DNA from: Negativicutes bacterium
GTDB taxonomy: Bacteria; Bacillota_C; Negativicutes; Sporomusales_B; JARLHX01
Direction of reading: 5' to 3'
DNA: 64,000 bases
NCBI GenBank assembly: GCA_031292015.1
Contig: JARLHY010000039.1
Span: 1-64,000, forward strand
This document shows, piece by piece, positions 1 through 9,530 of the stretch (position 1 is its first letter; every line of letters starts with the position of its first letter). The notes beneath the pieces are model-generated. The model saw nothing but the letters and a program-made list of their open reading frames with translations. It made no database searches and was not told the origin of the DNA. A program made the position numbers and the translations under genes.

Positions 1-155
1 AATAAAATCGAATATTGTGTCAAATGCTTGCGCACCTGACTCGTGTTTCGTGCTTCCTTTTATAGAAGCACCGCACATCTGGCTTTTTTACCTACATTGT
101 TCAGTTTTCAAGGAACACTGTCACCCTGTTCGCTTGCGCGCCATCAGTGACGTTA
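1..155 (-). other. Leader of an rRNA operon (16S gene lies off the left edge)
   Basis: On the minus strand, positions 118-97 read GTTCCTTGAAAACTGAACAA, the box typical of pre-16S leaders and spacers in Firmicutes rRNA operons. Below it the sequence runs to the window edge with no ORF. Three promoters lie just upstream and gyrA follows, matching the gyrA-rRNA order near the origin in many Firmicutes. The 16S gene itself is not in the window, so its presence is inferred. Confidence 0.75.
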
Positions 156-159
156 TTAG

Positions 160-188
160 ATGTTAACATAATCTCGCGACGCCGTCAA
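160..188 (-). promoter_or_regulatory. Sigma-A promoter 3 of the rRNA operon
   Basis: Minus strand TTGACG (188-183), 17-base spacer, TAACAT (165-160), with an extended -10 TG. It is the closest of the three to the leader box. Confidence 0.6.
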
Positions 189-264
189 CATTTAATTTTT
201 GGTAGCTTTGCCGCTTCTTCGCTTTCCTGGTCTTACTCACCAGACGCTCATAGGCGACTCGTTT

Positions 265-294
265 ATATTAACATAACGCATCGTGCTATGTCAA
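265..294 (-). promoter_or_regulatory. Sigma-A promoter 2 of the rRNA operon
   Basis: Minus strand TTGACA (294-289), 18-base spacer, TAATAT (270-265), with TG one base upstream of the -10 (extended -10). It shares the core TTATGTTAA with promoter 3. Confidence 0.7.
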
Positions 295-329
295 CATCTA
301 TTTTTTGTCTCTTGAGGGAGAGCTTTTTT

Positions 330-359
330 ATCATAGCATGCAAAAATGACCATTGTCAA
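330..359 (-). promoter_or_regulatory. Sigma-A promoter 1 of the rRNA operon
   Basis: Minus strand TTGACA (359-354), an 18-base spacer, then TATGAT (335-330). It is the most upstream and best of three tandem promoters pointing at the rRNA leader. Confidence 0.8.
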
Positions 360-430
360 GAGTCAGACGCCAGGTTAACAATCATATCTTAGTATATTTT
401 GTACTATCGCTGCAGATTTATGCAAAGAAA

Positions 431-456
431 TAGGGGCACCGCCGACGGTGCCCCTA
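431..456 (-). terminator. gyrA terminator
   Basis: An 11-base stem (431-441 with 446-456) and a 4-base loop lie just past the gyrA stop. On the minus strand it is followed by a moderately T-rich stretch. It separates gyrA from the rRNA promoters. Confidence 0.7.
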
Positions 457-469
457 CTTGATGGTCAGA

Positions 470-2905
470 TCACTCGCTGTCAACCTTCTTTTCCACCGCC
501 GTGACCGCTACGACCTTATCATTTTCATCGGTGCGCATCAACCGTACCCCTTGGGTGTTGCGGCTGATAACCGAGATTTCGCCGACGTCAAAGCGGATAA
601 CGATGCCCTCACCGGTGATGAGCATGAGTTCTTGCCCTGGCCGCACCACTTTGATACCGACAACCCGGCCGGTCTTATCGGTTATTTTCGTGTTGATGAT
701 ACCCTTGCCACCTCTGGTCTGGCCCCGGTATTCGTCAGTCGCCGTGCGCTTTCCGTAGCCTTCGGCGGTAACGGTAAGGAGCTCCCCGTCTTTTTTGACG
801 GTATCCATACCGACCACACTATCGTCCCTTCTCAGGGTAATGCCGCGAACGCCACGGGTCGAGCGGCCCATTGGCCGCACGTCGGTTTCCGGGAAGTTGA
901 TGGCCATACCGAGCTGAGTGCCAAGAATGACACGCATCTCACCATTGGTGAGTTTAACGTCAATCAGGTCATCGTCCTCATCCAGAACAATAGCGATCAG
1001 CCCGGTTCGGCGAGGAGTATCGTAATCCGTCAGTTCCGTTTTTTTGACGATGCCTTTTTGCGTCGCCATGAACAGATACCGCCCACCGGTGAATTCTTTA
1101 ATCGGGATAACGGCGGTGATTTTTTCCTTGCTCTCCAGCTGCAGCAGGTTGACGATCGCCGTCCCCTTGGCGGTCCGGCTAGCCTCGGGCAACTCATAGC
1201 CTTTCAGGCGGTAAACCCGTCCGCGGTTGGTAAAGAACAGAATGTTGTGATGGGTAGTAGCAACAAAGAGGTGCTCAACGAAATCCTCTTCCTTTGTCCC
1301 CATTCCGGTAACGCCCCGACCGCCACGTTTTTGGCTGCGATAGGTGTCAACAGGCAGCCGCTTGACGTAGCCGCCATGCGTGAGGGTAATAATGATATCT
1401 TCCTCAGCGATGAGATCTTCGATATCCAGCCTGGAAGTATCCGTGGTAATCACCGTACGGCGGGCGTCGCCGAACCGTCTTTTGACCTCAAGCAATTCTT
1501 CCTTAATAATATTAAGCACTTTTTGCTCGTCAGCCAAAACAGCCTCCAACCACTCGATGGTTTCCAGGATGTCTTTGTACTCCTGCTCGATCTTTTCCCG
1601 TTCCAGACCGGTGAGCCGTTGTAGACGCATCTCGAGGATAGCCTGGGCCTGCTTTTCGCTCAGGTGGAAATTATTCTGCAGTGCTTCCCGGGCGACATCC
1701 ACTGTCCTTGACTGGCGAATGGTAGTGATGACCGCATCCAGGTTATCCAGGGCAATTTTTAGGCCTTCCAGGATATGGGCCCGGTCGCGGGCTTTGGCCA
1801 GTTCGAATTTGGTGCGGCGGATGATGACGTCTTTTTGATGTTCTATATAATAATGAAGGACTTCTTTCAAGTTGAGGACTCGGGGCCGGCCATCGACCAG
1901 CGCCAGCATATTCACGCCGAAAGTTTCCTGCATCTGGGTGTGTTTGTACAGCTGGTTTAAAACCACATCAGGGTTGACATCGCGCCGGAGTTCCATAACA
2001 ATGCGCATGCCGGTGCGGTCGCTCTCATCCCGCAGGTCAGTGATACCGTCGATGGCTTTATCGCGCACCAGTCCGGCGATATTCTCGATCAACCGGGCTT
2101 TATTGACCTGGTAAGGAATCTCGGAAACCAAAATCCGGTGTTTACCACTGGACATCTTCTCGATGCGGGCCTGGGCCCTCATCCGCACCGAACCCCGCCC
2201 GGTGTTGTACGCGTCGCGTATCCCGGCGTGCCCCAGGATCAGGCCGGCGGTGGGAAAATCAGGTCCCTTGATAACCGTCATCAGATCTTTGATCGTGACT
2301 TCGGGGTCATCAATCAGCATAACCAGACCGTCGACCACTTCGCCGAGGTTATGCGGCGGAATGTTCGTGGCCATCCCTACCGCGATGCCTGAGGAGCCAT
2401 TGACCAGCAGATTCGGAATCCGGGCCGGCAGCACGGTGGGTTCCTGCAGCGATTCGTCGTAGTTGGGAGCGAAATTGACGGTGTCTTTATCAATATCGGC
2501 AAGCATCTCTTCGGCGATCCGCGACATCCTGACTTCGGTGTAACGCATGGCCGCCGCCGAGTCGCCGTCCACCGAACCAAAGTTTCCGTGACCGTCAACC
2601 AGTAAGTAGCGGATGGAGAAGTTCTGCGCCATCCGAACAGTGGCGTCGTAAACCGAGCTGTCACCGTGAGGATGGTATTTACCCAGCACTTCGCCGACGA
2701 TACGGGCCGATTTTTTATAGGGTTTATTAGGGGTCATGCCAGCTTCATGCATGGCATACAAAATTCGGCGATGCACCGGTTTCAGTCCGTCGCGCACGTC
2801 CGGCAAAGCCCGCATAACTATGACGCTCATGGCATAGTCAATATAGGAGTTCTTCATCTCATCTTCAATGCGTCTAGGCAAAACCTTACCCAAGCCAAAA
2901 TCCAC
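470..2905 (-). CDS. gyrA: DNA gyrase subunit A
   Basis: Breakage-reunion subunit of DNA gyrase, which negatively supercoils DNA together with GyrB. The 811 residues match the family. The active-site tyrosine is Tyr122 in the motif [10 protein letters not shown]. The quinolone-determining loop reads [10 protein letters not shown] with Ser83 and Asp87, the sensitive-type residues. The C-terminal beta-pinwheel follows, with a GyrA box QKRGGRG near residue 530. The start is GTG at 2905 behind GAGGTGAG. No gyrB lies upstream here; a divergent ytaF does, so gyrB must be elsewhere. Confidence 0.97.
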   Translation of the reverse strand: MDFGLGKVLPRRIEDEMKNSYIDYAMSVIVMRALPDVRDGLKPVHRRILYAMHEAGMTPNKPYKKSARIVGEVLGKYHPHGDSSVYDATVRMAQNFSIRYLLVDGHGNFGSVDGDSAAAMRYTEVRMSRIAEEMLADIDKDTVNFAPNYDESLQEPTVLPARIPNLLVNGSSGIAVGMATNIPPHNLGEVVDGLVMLIDDPEVTIKDLMTVIKGPDFPTAGLILGHAGIRDAYNTGRGSVRMRAQARIEKMSSGKHRILVSEIPYQVNKARLIENIAGLVRDKAIDGITDLRDESDRTGMRIVMELRRDVNPDVVLNQLYKHTQMQETFGVNMLALVDGRPRVLNLKEVLHYYIEHQKDVIIRRTKFELAKARDRAHILEGLKIALDNLDAVITTIRQSRTVDVAREALQNNFHLSEKQAQAILEMRLQRLTGLEREKIEQEYKDILETIEWLEAVLADEQKVLNIIKEELLEVKRRFGDARRTVITTDTSRLDIEDLIAEEDIIITLTHGGYVKRLPVDTYRSQKRGGRGVTGMGTKEEDFVEHLFVATTHHNILFFTNRGRVYRLKGYELPEASRTAKGTAIVNLLQLESKEKITAVIPIKEFTGGRYLFMATQKGIVKKTELTDYDTPRRTGLIAIVLDEDDDLIDVKLTNGEMRVILGTQLGMAINFPETDVRPMGRSTRGVRGITLRRDDSVVGMDTVKKDGELLTVTAEGYGKRTATDEYRGQTRGGKGIINTKITDKTGRVVGIKVVRPGQELMLITGEGIVIRFDVGEISVISRNTQGVRLMRTDENDKVVAVTAVEKKVDSE

Positions 2906-3125
2906 GTTCTCACCTCAAAAAAATTGCATTATTTCCTCGACCTATATATTTTCCCCAAAAGTTAAAAAAATCCTGCCTAACGGCATCACCAGTATGTCGG
3001 CAATTTTGCAAAGTTAGTTCCCGTCCGGATCGCAAGCTTCCTGGCAAGCGCGAATCTGTAACAGGGGCGGGCGATAAACCATATATTAACGTGGGAATGC
3101 AACTGTTTCTAAGGAGGCTTAGTCT

Positions 3126-3764
3126 GTGAATCTGCTTTATGTTCTGCTGCTCGGTTTTGCCGTCAGCCTGGATTCCTTCGCCGCCGGGATAGCTTACGGC
3201 CTGAAAAATATCCGCATTCCTTTTCACTCTTTGACAGTGGTCGGCCTTGTTACCGCTTTTTGCACTTCTGCAGCTATGTTCGGCGCCAGCGTGCTGGACC
3301 GCGTCATCGATATGCAGATCGCTGCTGTGGCCGGATCGCTTTTGTTGATCGGCTTGGGTGGTTTTAGCCTGTTTCAGGAGTACCTCAGCAAAAACGCCGT
3401 TATCTACCGGCCCAACGGAGATGTGTCGATCCGTCAGTTAACTTTTTCCATGGGAAGACTGGTGATCAACATTATGGTTAGGCCGGAGGCAGCAGACATC
3501 GACCGCTCCAATTCGATCAGTTCCCTGGAGGCTGTCTTCCTAGGGCTGGCACTGGGAATCGATAACATGGTGGCAACCTTTGCCGCCAGTCTGATGGGGA
3601 TGCTTCCTATTTATACACCGGTAATCATGGGCCTCATCCAGATGGCTTTGATTTCAGCCGGCAGCCAGTCATCCTGCCGCATGTTGTCCGACAGCTGGAA
3701 AAAGCGATTTCCCTTTCTTCCTGGAACGATTCTGATCCTGATCGGACTCCTCCGTCTGGGATAA
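3126..3764 (+). CDS. ytaF: YtaF-type sporulation membrane protein (MntP superfamily)
   Basis: A 212-residue polytopic membrane protein of the MntP/LysE-like superfamily. The N-terminus has the SLDSFAAGIAYGLKNIRIP-type segment typical of YtaF, and the second half repeats a related signature (LALGIDNMVATFAASLMG, near residue 138), giving an internal twofold repeat with charged Asp residues in membrane helices. The start is GTG at 3126 with AGGAGG about 8 bases upstream. YtaF is associated with sporulation; transport of a divalent cation is only a family-based guess. I saw no Mn-responsive riboswitch upstream, unlike many mntP genes. Confidence 0.8.
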   Translation: MNLLYVLLLGFAVSLDSFAAGIAYGLKNIRIPFHSLTVVGLVTAFCTSAAMFGASVLDRVIDMQIAAVAGSLLLIGLGGFSLFQEYLSKNAVIYRPNGDVSIRQLTFSMGRLVINIMVRPEAADIDRSNSISSLEAVFLGLALGIDNMVATFAASLMGMLPIYTPVIMGLIQMALISAGSQSSCRMLSDSWKKRFPFLPGTILILIGLLRLG

Positions 3765-3840
3765 TCTGGGCCTGACCTCTTAACAAATCCGCTGTTTGCC
3801 GTTACAATGAAGTTAGTATCAGTTTATGGGAGGTCTTGTC

Positions 3841-4911
3841 TTGTCCTACAGAATTCTAGCCATCAATCCTGGTTCCACATCAACCAAACTAGCCGTGTTT
3901 GACGATACTGCGGAAATTTTTTCCCAGAGTCTCAGCCACAGCGCAGAAGAAATCGGCCAATTCGCCACCGTCATCGAGCAGATGGACTATCGCTTCAACA
4001 CAATCATGGATTTTCTTGCCGAAAAAGGTCTCACGCCAAAAAATTTTGCGGCGGTTGTCGGCCGGGGCGGTTTGCTCAAGCCGCTGATCAGCGGCACTTA
4101 TCAAGTGGGCTCGGTCATGCTGGAGGATTTGAAGAGCGGCCGTTTCGGCTCGCACGCCTCAAATCTTGGCGCGATTCTCGCCCAGCGTATCGCCGGCCTG
4201 GCCGGCTGCCCAAGCTACATCGTTGACCCGGTGGTCGTTGACGAGCTCGATCCGGTTGCCCGCGTCTCCGGACGCCCGGAAATCAAAAGAAAAAGTCAGT
4301 TTCACGCCTTGAATCAAAAAGCAGTGGCCAAGCGCTATGCCGCCAAACTGGGCCGCCGCTACGAAGATCTGAACCTGATCGTGGCCCATCTGGGCGGCGG
4401 CATTTCGGTGGGATGCCACAGACTCGGCCAGGTGGTCGAGGTGAACAACGCCCTGGACGGTGAAGGTCCTTTCTCGCCGGAGCGAGCCGGCACGGTGCAA
4501 GCCGGGCAGTTCGCCGAATTTATTCTCAGCAACCGGCTCAGTCTGGAGGCGGTTTCGAAGCAGTTGGCCGGCAAGGGCGGCCTGGTCGCCCATCTCGGCA
4601 CCACTGATGCCCGGGAGGTCGAGGCCCGTATCGCCGCCGGTGACGAGGAAGCCCAAAATATATACCAGGCCATGATCTACAACATCGCCCGCTACATCGC
4701 CGCCGCCGCGGTACCGGTCAAAGGCCGGGTGGATCAGATCATTCTCACCGGCGGCATCGCCTACTCGCAGCTTCTTACCGATACAATCAAAGAATATGTT
4801 TCGTTTATCGCTCCAGTCACTGTCATTCCCGGGGAGAACGAACTGCAAGCCCTGGCTGAAGGAGCCTACCGGGTGCTCAGCGGCGAAGAGCAGGCAAAAG
4901 AATATAAATAG
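3841..4911 (+). CDS. buk: Butyrate kinase
   Basis: Interconverts butyryl phosphate plus ADP with butyrate plus ATP; an ASKHA-fold acetokinase-family enzyme of the cytoplasm. It shows the N-terminal phosphate loop INPGSTSTKLAVFD, the central HLGGGISVGCH motif and the C-terminal LTGGIAYS adenosine motif. A longer frame begins at ATG 3826, but GGGAGG at 3828-3833 lies inside it and is ideally placed for the TTG at 3841, giving MSYRILAINPGST, the usual family start (356 residues). No phosphotransbutyrylase gene is adjacent, so the enzyme may act on other acyl phosphates. Confidence 0.92.
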   Translation: MSYRILAINPGSTSTKLAVFDDTAEIFSQSLSHSAEEIGQFATVIEQMDYRFNTIMDFLAEKGLTPKNFAAVVGRGGLLKPLISGTYQVGSVMLEDLKSGRFGSHASNLGAILAQRIAGLAGCPSYIVDPVVVDELDPVARVSGRPEIKRKSQFHALNQKAVAKRYAAKLGRRYEDLNLIVAHLGGGISVGCHRLGQVVEVNNALDGEGPFSPERAGTVQAGQFAEFILSNRLSLEAVSKQLAGKGGLVAHLGTTDAREVEARIAAGDEEAQNIYQAMIYNIARYIAAAAVPVKGRVDQIILTGGIAYSQLLTDTIKEYVSFIAPVTVIPGENELQALAEGAYRVLSGEEQAKEYK

Positions 4912-4917
4912 AACGTC

Positions 4918-4952
4918 AAAAAAATGAAGGGGAACGCCCCCTTCATTTTTTT
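4918..4952. terminator. Bidirectional terminator between buk and the PAP2 gene
   Basis: A run of A, the stem ATGAAGGGG/CCCCTTCAT, and a run of T. It works for buk on the plus strand and overlaps the last codons of the convergent minus-strand gene. Confidence 0.88.
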
Positions 4953-6091
4953 GCTTCCCACCACCATAACAGCGCCACACAAAACGCCAGCCAGGTGGCC
5001 CCGGCCAGGTAGCCTCCCAGCACATCGCTGGGATAGTGTACACCAAGGTAGATACGACTGAGTCCCACAGCCAGAACCAGCACGGCCGTCAGACCATAAA
5101 GCATGATCCGCCTGGCCGCGGCCGGTATCCGGCGACTCCAGATATAGGCTATCATGCCGTAAAAGCAGAGCGAGAGCATCGCGTGGCCGCTGGGAAAGCT
5201 ATAGCCCGACTCGCTGACGACCCTAAAAGTATCGGGCCGGGCCCGCTCGAACAGGTGCTTCAGCAAGAAATTCAACAACGTCGCCCCGGCCAGACAAACC
5301 GCCAGCGAAACCCCTTCACGGCGGCGACGCCAGATGAAGAGCGAGGCCAGGCTCACCGGCGCCAAAAGGACGTACGCATAACCTGATCCGATATAGGTGA
5401 TAACCACCATAATTTTGTCAAGAGTTGGGGTGGCGTAGTAACGGGTCAGCCAGATCACGACCTGATCGAGAAAATCGGCTTCATGGAAGAAGATCGTTTC
5501 TCTGGCAAGATGGACAAACACCGCCAGCAAAAATCCGCTTACCGCCAAGCCGACCAGAGCGAATAAACCGGGCCAACGCCTCAAGGAAAGCGGGATCACC
5601 CTGAGTAGACGGTTATAACCGTCCACCCGCCTGAGCCAGCGGATAAAAGCCCAGGCCAGCAGGACTGAGATGGCCGCGACGGTGAGAGCTGCCGCCATCA
5701 AGGTCCACACCATCAGGAGAATTAGCGGTGAACCCGGGGTCAGGACGATTCGGAAGGCCGGGGCAAAGTTCACGCCCCTTTCAATGGTAAGCTCTCCGCC
5801 CAGAACAAAAACCCCGCCGGATATTTCCGCGCCGGGGTTTACCGCCAGGTCGCCGCCGATGACTGCAAGCCAGCGCGTTACCCGGCCGCTCACAGCGGCC
5901 TTTCCGTCTACCACCAGCAGTTTGCCGATATACTGCTCCTGACCGACGACGATATCGCCGCGGGAAAAAACGTCAGGAGCTTCGCCCACTTGCCGTTCCG
6001 GCCGCAAAACCCCGGCGACGGCTGCGGCAAGTAACAGCAAAGCCATGACCATAATCAGCCGTTTCAAGAACAATCGTTTCGCCTCCGTCAC
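4943..6091 (-). CDS. PAP2-family membrane phosphatase with an N-terminal extracytoplasmic domain
   Basis: A 382-residue membrane protein. The C-terminal half is a PAP2 (type 2 phosphatidic acid phosphatase) domain with all three motifs: K278-x6-RP, PSGH at 300-303 and SRIYLGVHYPSD at 345-356. The family dephosphorylates lipid phosphates such as undecaprenyl pyrophosphate or phosphatidylglycerol phosphate. The N-terminal 115 residues are unusual: a signal anchor (12-28), then a glycine/valine-rich segment resembling the repeated turns of bactofilin-like polymer-forming domains, then membrane helices. The downstream small gene begins one base before this start, so they form one transcript. Substrate unknown. 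Confidence 0.85.
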   Translation of the reverse strand: MTEAKRLFLKRLIMVMALLLLAAAVAGVLRPERQVGEAPDVFSRGDIVVGQEQYIGKLLVVDGKAAVSGRVTRWLAVIGGDLAVNPGAEISGGVFVLGGELTIERGVNFAPAFRIVLTPGSPLILLMVWTLMAAALTVAAISVLLAWAFIRWLRRVDGYNRLLRVIPLSLRRWPGLFALVGLAVSGFLLAVFVHLARETIFFHEADFLDQVVIWLTRYYATPTLDKIMVVITYIGSGYAYVLLAPVSLASLFIWRRRREGVSLAVCLAGATLLNFLLKHLFERARPDTFRVVSESGYSFPSGHAMLSLCFYGMIAYIWSRRIPAAARRIMLYGLTAVLVLAVGLSRIYLGVHYPSDVLGGYLAGATWLAFCVALLWWWEAKK

Positions 6092-6340
6092 CTAGTCGCC
6101 GCGCACATCGGCAAAAACAACTTCAGGCTGATCGGCGGCAATGATCCTGGGCTTGAGCCGCTTCAGTTCCTCAACCACCCAACCGTCCTCGCGCTGAGCG
6201 ATAAGCTCGTAAGCCTGCTCTTCGTCTTCCGCCTGGACAATCACCACCGCGTCGGTGTAGACGGCCTGATTGATGTTCGGTTCGCTCAGCATGCTCCAGC
6301 TATGAAAGCGCCGGTTGTGCCGCCAGATAAAAATCTTCAC
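6092..6340 (-). CDS. Conserved-looking small protein of unknown function
   Basis: 82 residues with a basic aromatic start (MKIFIWRHNRRFHSWSM), an acidic middle and a predicted alpha/beta composition; no signal peptide or membrane helix. Its stop abuts the PAP2 start without a gap, so the two are translationally linked, and the MFS gene upstream ends 17 bases before. The segment VVIVQAEDEEQAYELIAQRE resembles the pattern seen in small proteins that bind a nucleotide or partner through a ferredoxin-like fold, but I do not recognise the family. Confidence 0.7.
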   Translation of the reverse strand: MKIFIWRHNRRFHSWSMLSEPNINQAVYTDAVVIVQAEDEEQAYELIAQREDGWVVEELKRLKPRIIAADQPEVVFADVRGD

Positions 6341-6356
6341 TTTCCCACCCCCATAG

Positions 6357-7499
6357 TCAAGTCCCGCGCAGGCCGAGCCAAAAAGCTCCGGCTGACAGCA
6401 GGCCGGTCACGCCGCCAAACCAGAAGGGCGCAGCCGCGCCGAAGGCATCCCAGAGAAGTCCGGCGATCAAGGATGCCGGCAACAGCGCAAAACCCACTGT
6501 CATCGCGTGCAATCCGTACACCGTCGCCCGTTGGCCGGGAGGAGCGATATCGGCCAGCAGCGCTTTTTCGATCCCGTCGGTCATCCCGGTATACAGCCCG
6601 TAGACCGCGAACAAAGCGATAAACTGCCAGGTCAGGCTGGCAAAACCAAAGCCCAGATAGACAAGACCATATAAGGCGTACCCGGCAACAAGCAGGCTGC
6701 GTCGGCCGATAGCGTCGGATACGATTCCGGCCGGATAAGAAATGGCAAAATAGGTCAGGTTCATCAAAAGGTAGAGCAAAATGACCTGCTCGGGCGAAAA
6801 TCCTGAAGTCCCGGCCCGGACAAGCAAAAATTGATTGGAAGAGTTACCGAGATTAAACAAAAAGGTGACGATAATAAAATAGCGCAGTTTTTTATCAAGA
6901 CCCCGCCAGGAGAATACGGCTTGCTTGGCTGCCGTCCGGCCCTGTCCGGTCTCGCTGGCGAAAAACAGGCAGAAGACCCCCAGCACCGCCGGAATCAGCG
7001 CCAGCCAGAACACCAGTAGGTATTCGCCGCGGTAACTGGTAAACAGCCAGTATGCCGTGATAATGCCGATCACCGCGCCGGCCGTATCCATGGCCCGGTG
7101 AAAACCGAAGGCCCGCCCACGGGCCTCAGGGCCGACAGACTCGGCGATCAGCGCATCCCGGGGGGCGGTGCGGATGCCTTTGCCAAACCGGTCACCGATC
7201 CGGGCCCACAGCACGCCGACCCAGCTGGTCGCCACCACAAACAGCACCTTGCCGAGAGCCGACAGACCGTAGCCGACGACGGCCACTGACTTGCGTTTTT
7301 CGAACCGGTCCGATATCCGACCGGAAAAGATCTTCAGCAGGCTGGCCAGACTTTCGGCGATGCCTTCGATCACTCCGAGAACGGACGGAGAAGCCCCCAA
7401 TACCGCCGTCAGATAAAGAGGGATCAGGGGATAAATCATTTCACTGGATATATCGGTGAACAGGCTTACCAAACCGACAATGACAATGTTTCTGTTCAT
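6357..7499 (-). CDS. MFS transporter
   Basis: A 380-residue major facilitator with about 11-12 membrane helices. It has the loop 2-3 signature GRISDRFEKRKSV and the symmetric copy GIVSDAIGRRSLLVAGY. The N-terminal motif LFTDISSEMIYPLIPLYL is typical of a bacterial MFS group often found near stress or metal genes. It probably works as a proton antiporter in the inner membrane; the substrate cannot be read from sequence. It lies in the same direction as the PAP2 pair, with 16 bases between. Confidence 0.88.
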   Translation of the reverse strand: MNRNIVIVGLVSLFTDISSEMIYPLIPLYLTAVLGASPSVLGVIEGIAESLASLLKIFSGRISDRFEKRKSVAVVGYGLSALGKVLFVVATSWVGVLWARIGDRFGKGIRTAPRDALIAESVGPEARGRAFGFHRAMDTAGAVIGIITAYWLFTSYRGEYLLVFWLALIPAVLGVFCLFFASETGQGRTAAKQAVFSWRGLDKKLRYFIIVTFLFNLGNSSNQFLLVRAGTSGFSPEQVILLYLLMNLTYFAISYPAGIVSDAIGRRSLLVAGYALYGLVYLGFGFASLTWQFIALFAVYGLYTGMTDGIEKALLADIAPPGQRATVYGLHAMTVGFALLPASLIAGLLWDAFGAAAPFWFGGVTGLLSAGAFWLGLRGT

Positions 7500-7540
7500 G
7501 CCGTCCTCCGTTCGGTGCCAACTGCGAATGATCGCCAGCC

Positions 7541-8413
7541 CTACAGGCTGCCTTCCGCCGGCGGTCGGAACTGATCTTCCGGCATTTTGAGAAGCCTGTC
7601 GATGGTCTGAAGCATGGCCGGCTTTTCGTCAGGCAGAGCGCCGTTCACATAGGCATAATTGGAATAGTGATCACTGTAGAACATGCTGCGGCAAGTCAGG
7701 GCCTCGATGAGCAGCCTGGTTTCCGCCAGCGCCTCGTGGGGCCCCAGCAGGGCGAATTTGCCCTGCCGGTAGTCGGTATACAGCGGCGTCCCCGGAATCG
7801 GGACGAGGGTCCGCACTCTGATAAAGTCAGGAGCGATGCTGCTTAAGACCGCCGCGCTGCCGAGGGCGTGCTGGCGGGAAAGGTCCCGGCCGCCGGCGCC
7901 GATCAGGACATACTCACTGAGTTCGATGCCGGCTTGTTTGACTTTGAGGCCGGCCTCGATGATCTCCGCGGCGGTTGCCCCCTTTTCGATCCTTGCCAGC
8001 ACCTCGTCATCGCCGCTTTCCATGCCGGAATGAATCCGGTTGAGCCCCGCCGCCTTCAGCCGGTCAAGGTCGGCCGCAGTCTTGAGGTTGATAAAACGGG
8101 CTGAACCGTAGACTGTAATCCGCTCCAAGCGGGGAAACAGCCGCCTGGCCTCCTCCAGAATGGTCACCAGTTGTTCGGTTTTCATCAATATAGTATTGCC
8201 GTCAGGAAAAAACATCGTCTTTACGCCGTTGCCATAATACTCACAGGCAGAGCGAAGATCCTCCAAGATGTCGCCGATCGGCCGGATGCGAAACGTAGTG
8301 CCCTTGTACATCGGGCAAAAGGTACAGCGGTTGTGCGGGCAGCCGATGGTGCACTGGATCAGCACGCTGTTGGCTTCGCTCGGCGGCCGGTAAACGGTTC
8401 CCTCATAGCGCAT
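7541..8413 (-). CDS. Radical SAM protein
   Basis: A 290-residue radical SAM enzyme. The cluster motif is CTIGCPHNRCTFC near residue 27, followed by PMYKGTTFR, the arrangement of a widespread Elp3/HemN-like group of unknown reaction. Later segments IHSGMESGDDEVL and LVPIPGTPLY fit the substrate-binding half of the TIM barrel. The open frame extends upstream to 8596, but ATG at 8413 has AAGGAG at good spacing and starts directly before the conserved region. It overlaps the upstream rpiB-like gene by 11 bases, so the two are coupled. Reaction unknown. Confidence 0.85.
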   Translation of the reverse strand: MRYEGTVYRPPSEANSVLIQCTIGCPHNRCTFCPMYKGTTFRIRPIGDILEDLRSACEYYGNGVKTMFFPDGNTILMKTEQLVTILEEARRLFPRLERITVYGSARFINLKTAADLDRLKAAGLNRIHSGMESGDDEVLARIEKGATAAEIIEAGLKVKQAGIELSEYVLIGAGGRDLSRQHALGSAAVLSSIAPDFIRVRTLVPIPGTPLYTDYRQGKFALLGPHEALAETRLLIEALTCRSMFYSDHYSNYAYVNGALPDEKPAMLQTIDRLLKMPEDQFRPPAEGSL

Positions 8414-8903
8414 TGTCAGCAGAACTCCTTTCCCCAGCCAGTTTTGGCCTCGCGGTTTCTTCTTTTTCAATCTGGGCCACCTGCGCGAGGCGCCGCTGAT
8501 GCCGCGGCTGACCGCTGAACCGTGCCGCGAGGAAAGCCTGACATAAATCCCAGGCCAGGGCGTTGCCGATGACTCGCCCCCCGAGGCAACAGACATTCAT
8601 ATCGTCGTCCTCCACCCCCTGGTGGGCCGAAAAAACATCGACAATCAGACCGGCCCGGACGCCCCGCACCTTGTTGGCGACGACACAGGCCCCCACGCCG
8701 CTGCCGCAGACCGCCAGACCCCGCGCCACCTCACCGGCGGCCACAGCCCGTGCCAGCGGCACGACAAAATCGGGATAATCATCCTCGGCAGAGAGTTCGA
8801 AAGCGCCAAAGTCGATCACTTCGTAGCCTGCCTGCCGCAGCGCCGCCTGCAACTGCTCTTTTAATTCATAGCCGCCATGATCGGCGGCAACCCCGACGCG
8901 CAC
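8403..8903 (-). CDS. RpiB/LacAB-family sugar-phosphate isomerase
   Basis: 166 residues; aldose-ketose phosphate isomerase of the RpiB family. Visible features are MRVGVAADHGGYELK at the N-terminus, the CGSGVGACVVANKVRGVRAG motif with the catalytic Cys at about 66, and the VEDDDMNVCCLGGRVIG segment. Classic RpiB has GTGIG at the Cys loop; the SGVGACVVANKV form resembles relatives that isomerise erythrulose-4-phosphate or other short sugar phosphates, so ribose-5-phosphate is not certain. The C-terminal 25 residues are longer than usual and basic. Overlaps the radical SAM gene. Confidence 0.85.
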   Translation of the reverse strand: MRVGVAADHGGYELKEQLQAALRQAGYEVIDFGAFELSAEDDYPDFVVPLARAVAAGEVARGLAVCGSGVGACVVANKVRGVRAGLIVDVFSAHQGVEDDDMNVCCLGGRVIGNALAWDLCQAFLAARFSGQPRHQRRLAQVAQIEKEETARPKLAGERSSADNAL

Positions 8904-9530
8904 GATCCATCCTCCATCCGACCGGCCCCGCCGGTCTTTGGTTTCATGTCCAGGCTTTGCTTCCTATAATAGTGGATTTCCCTGCTGACGGCTGAAAAAC
9001 CTTTTTGCCGCGGCGAGCCGCCTCTCAACCATCGCTCCGTGGGGCAACGGGTTCACCCTTCACTATATTATGTTAACAAAATCCCTCCACTTTTCAGGTC
9101 CATCTGCTCCGATACTTTTTAAGATACCGCCCATCGAGCGTGCCGTTTCAGGCTTTAGCCTACGGTTCGGCGGTTTTTCGCCATCCGCCAAAGCGAGAAT
9201 CGCGTCAACTCATAATTAAAATGTATTATGTTATGTAAAATAATACTAGCCGTATACAAGGAGGATTTCGACGTCCCTTATAGAATTATGTTAACTGTGA
9301 ATCAATGAGATGGATTTCTCGCGGTTCACTAGAAGGGGGGGGTAAAGCTTCTCCGACCGAAAACATTGGTTCCAGGGCTGCAACCGATCCGGACCGACGG
9401 GAAGATGAGGAAACGTGGACACTCACCTAAACCCGGCTGTCCTCCGGCCAGGCTGCGGAGCTGAATGTCATTCGGACTGATTGTGATCCGATCCCAAACT
9501 ACTATTATTATTATTAGGAGGAAACCACAA
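8904..9530. other. 627-base gene-free region before the SLH porin gene, with two hairpins
   Basis: No convincing ORF. Two adjacent stem-loops stand out: 9143-9165 (CCGT/ACGG closing an inner AGGC/GCCT stem) and 9169-9189 (GGCGG/CCGCC). The motif TTATGTTA recurs at about 9067, 9227 and 9286, the same core found in the rRNA extended -10 elements, so some copies may be promoters for the porin gene. An AGGAGG near 9260 has no start codon after it. I cannot name a known RNA family here. Confidence 0.5.

Noticed and set aside
147..392. 81-residue plus-strand ORF
   Set aside because: It lies over the three rRNA promoters on the other strand, has no ribosome site and has a low-complexity composition.
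458..1624. 388-residue plus-strand ORF opposite gyrA
   Set aside because: Exact antisense of a conserved gyrA; a shadow of its codon usage.
2926..3125. Mn riboswitch (yybP-ykoY) before the MntP-like gene
   Set aside because: No matching core; the gene also looks like YtaF rather than MntP.
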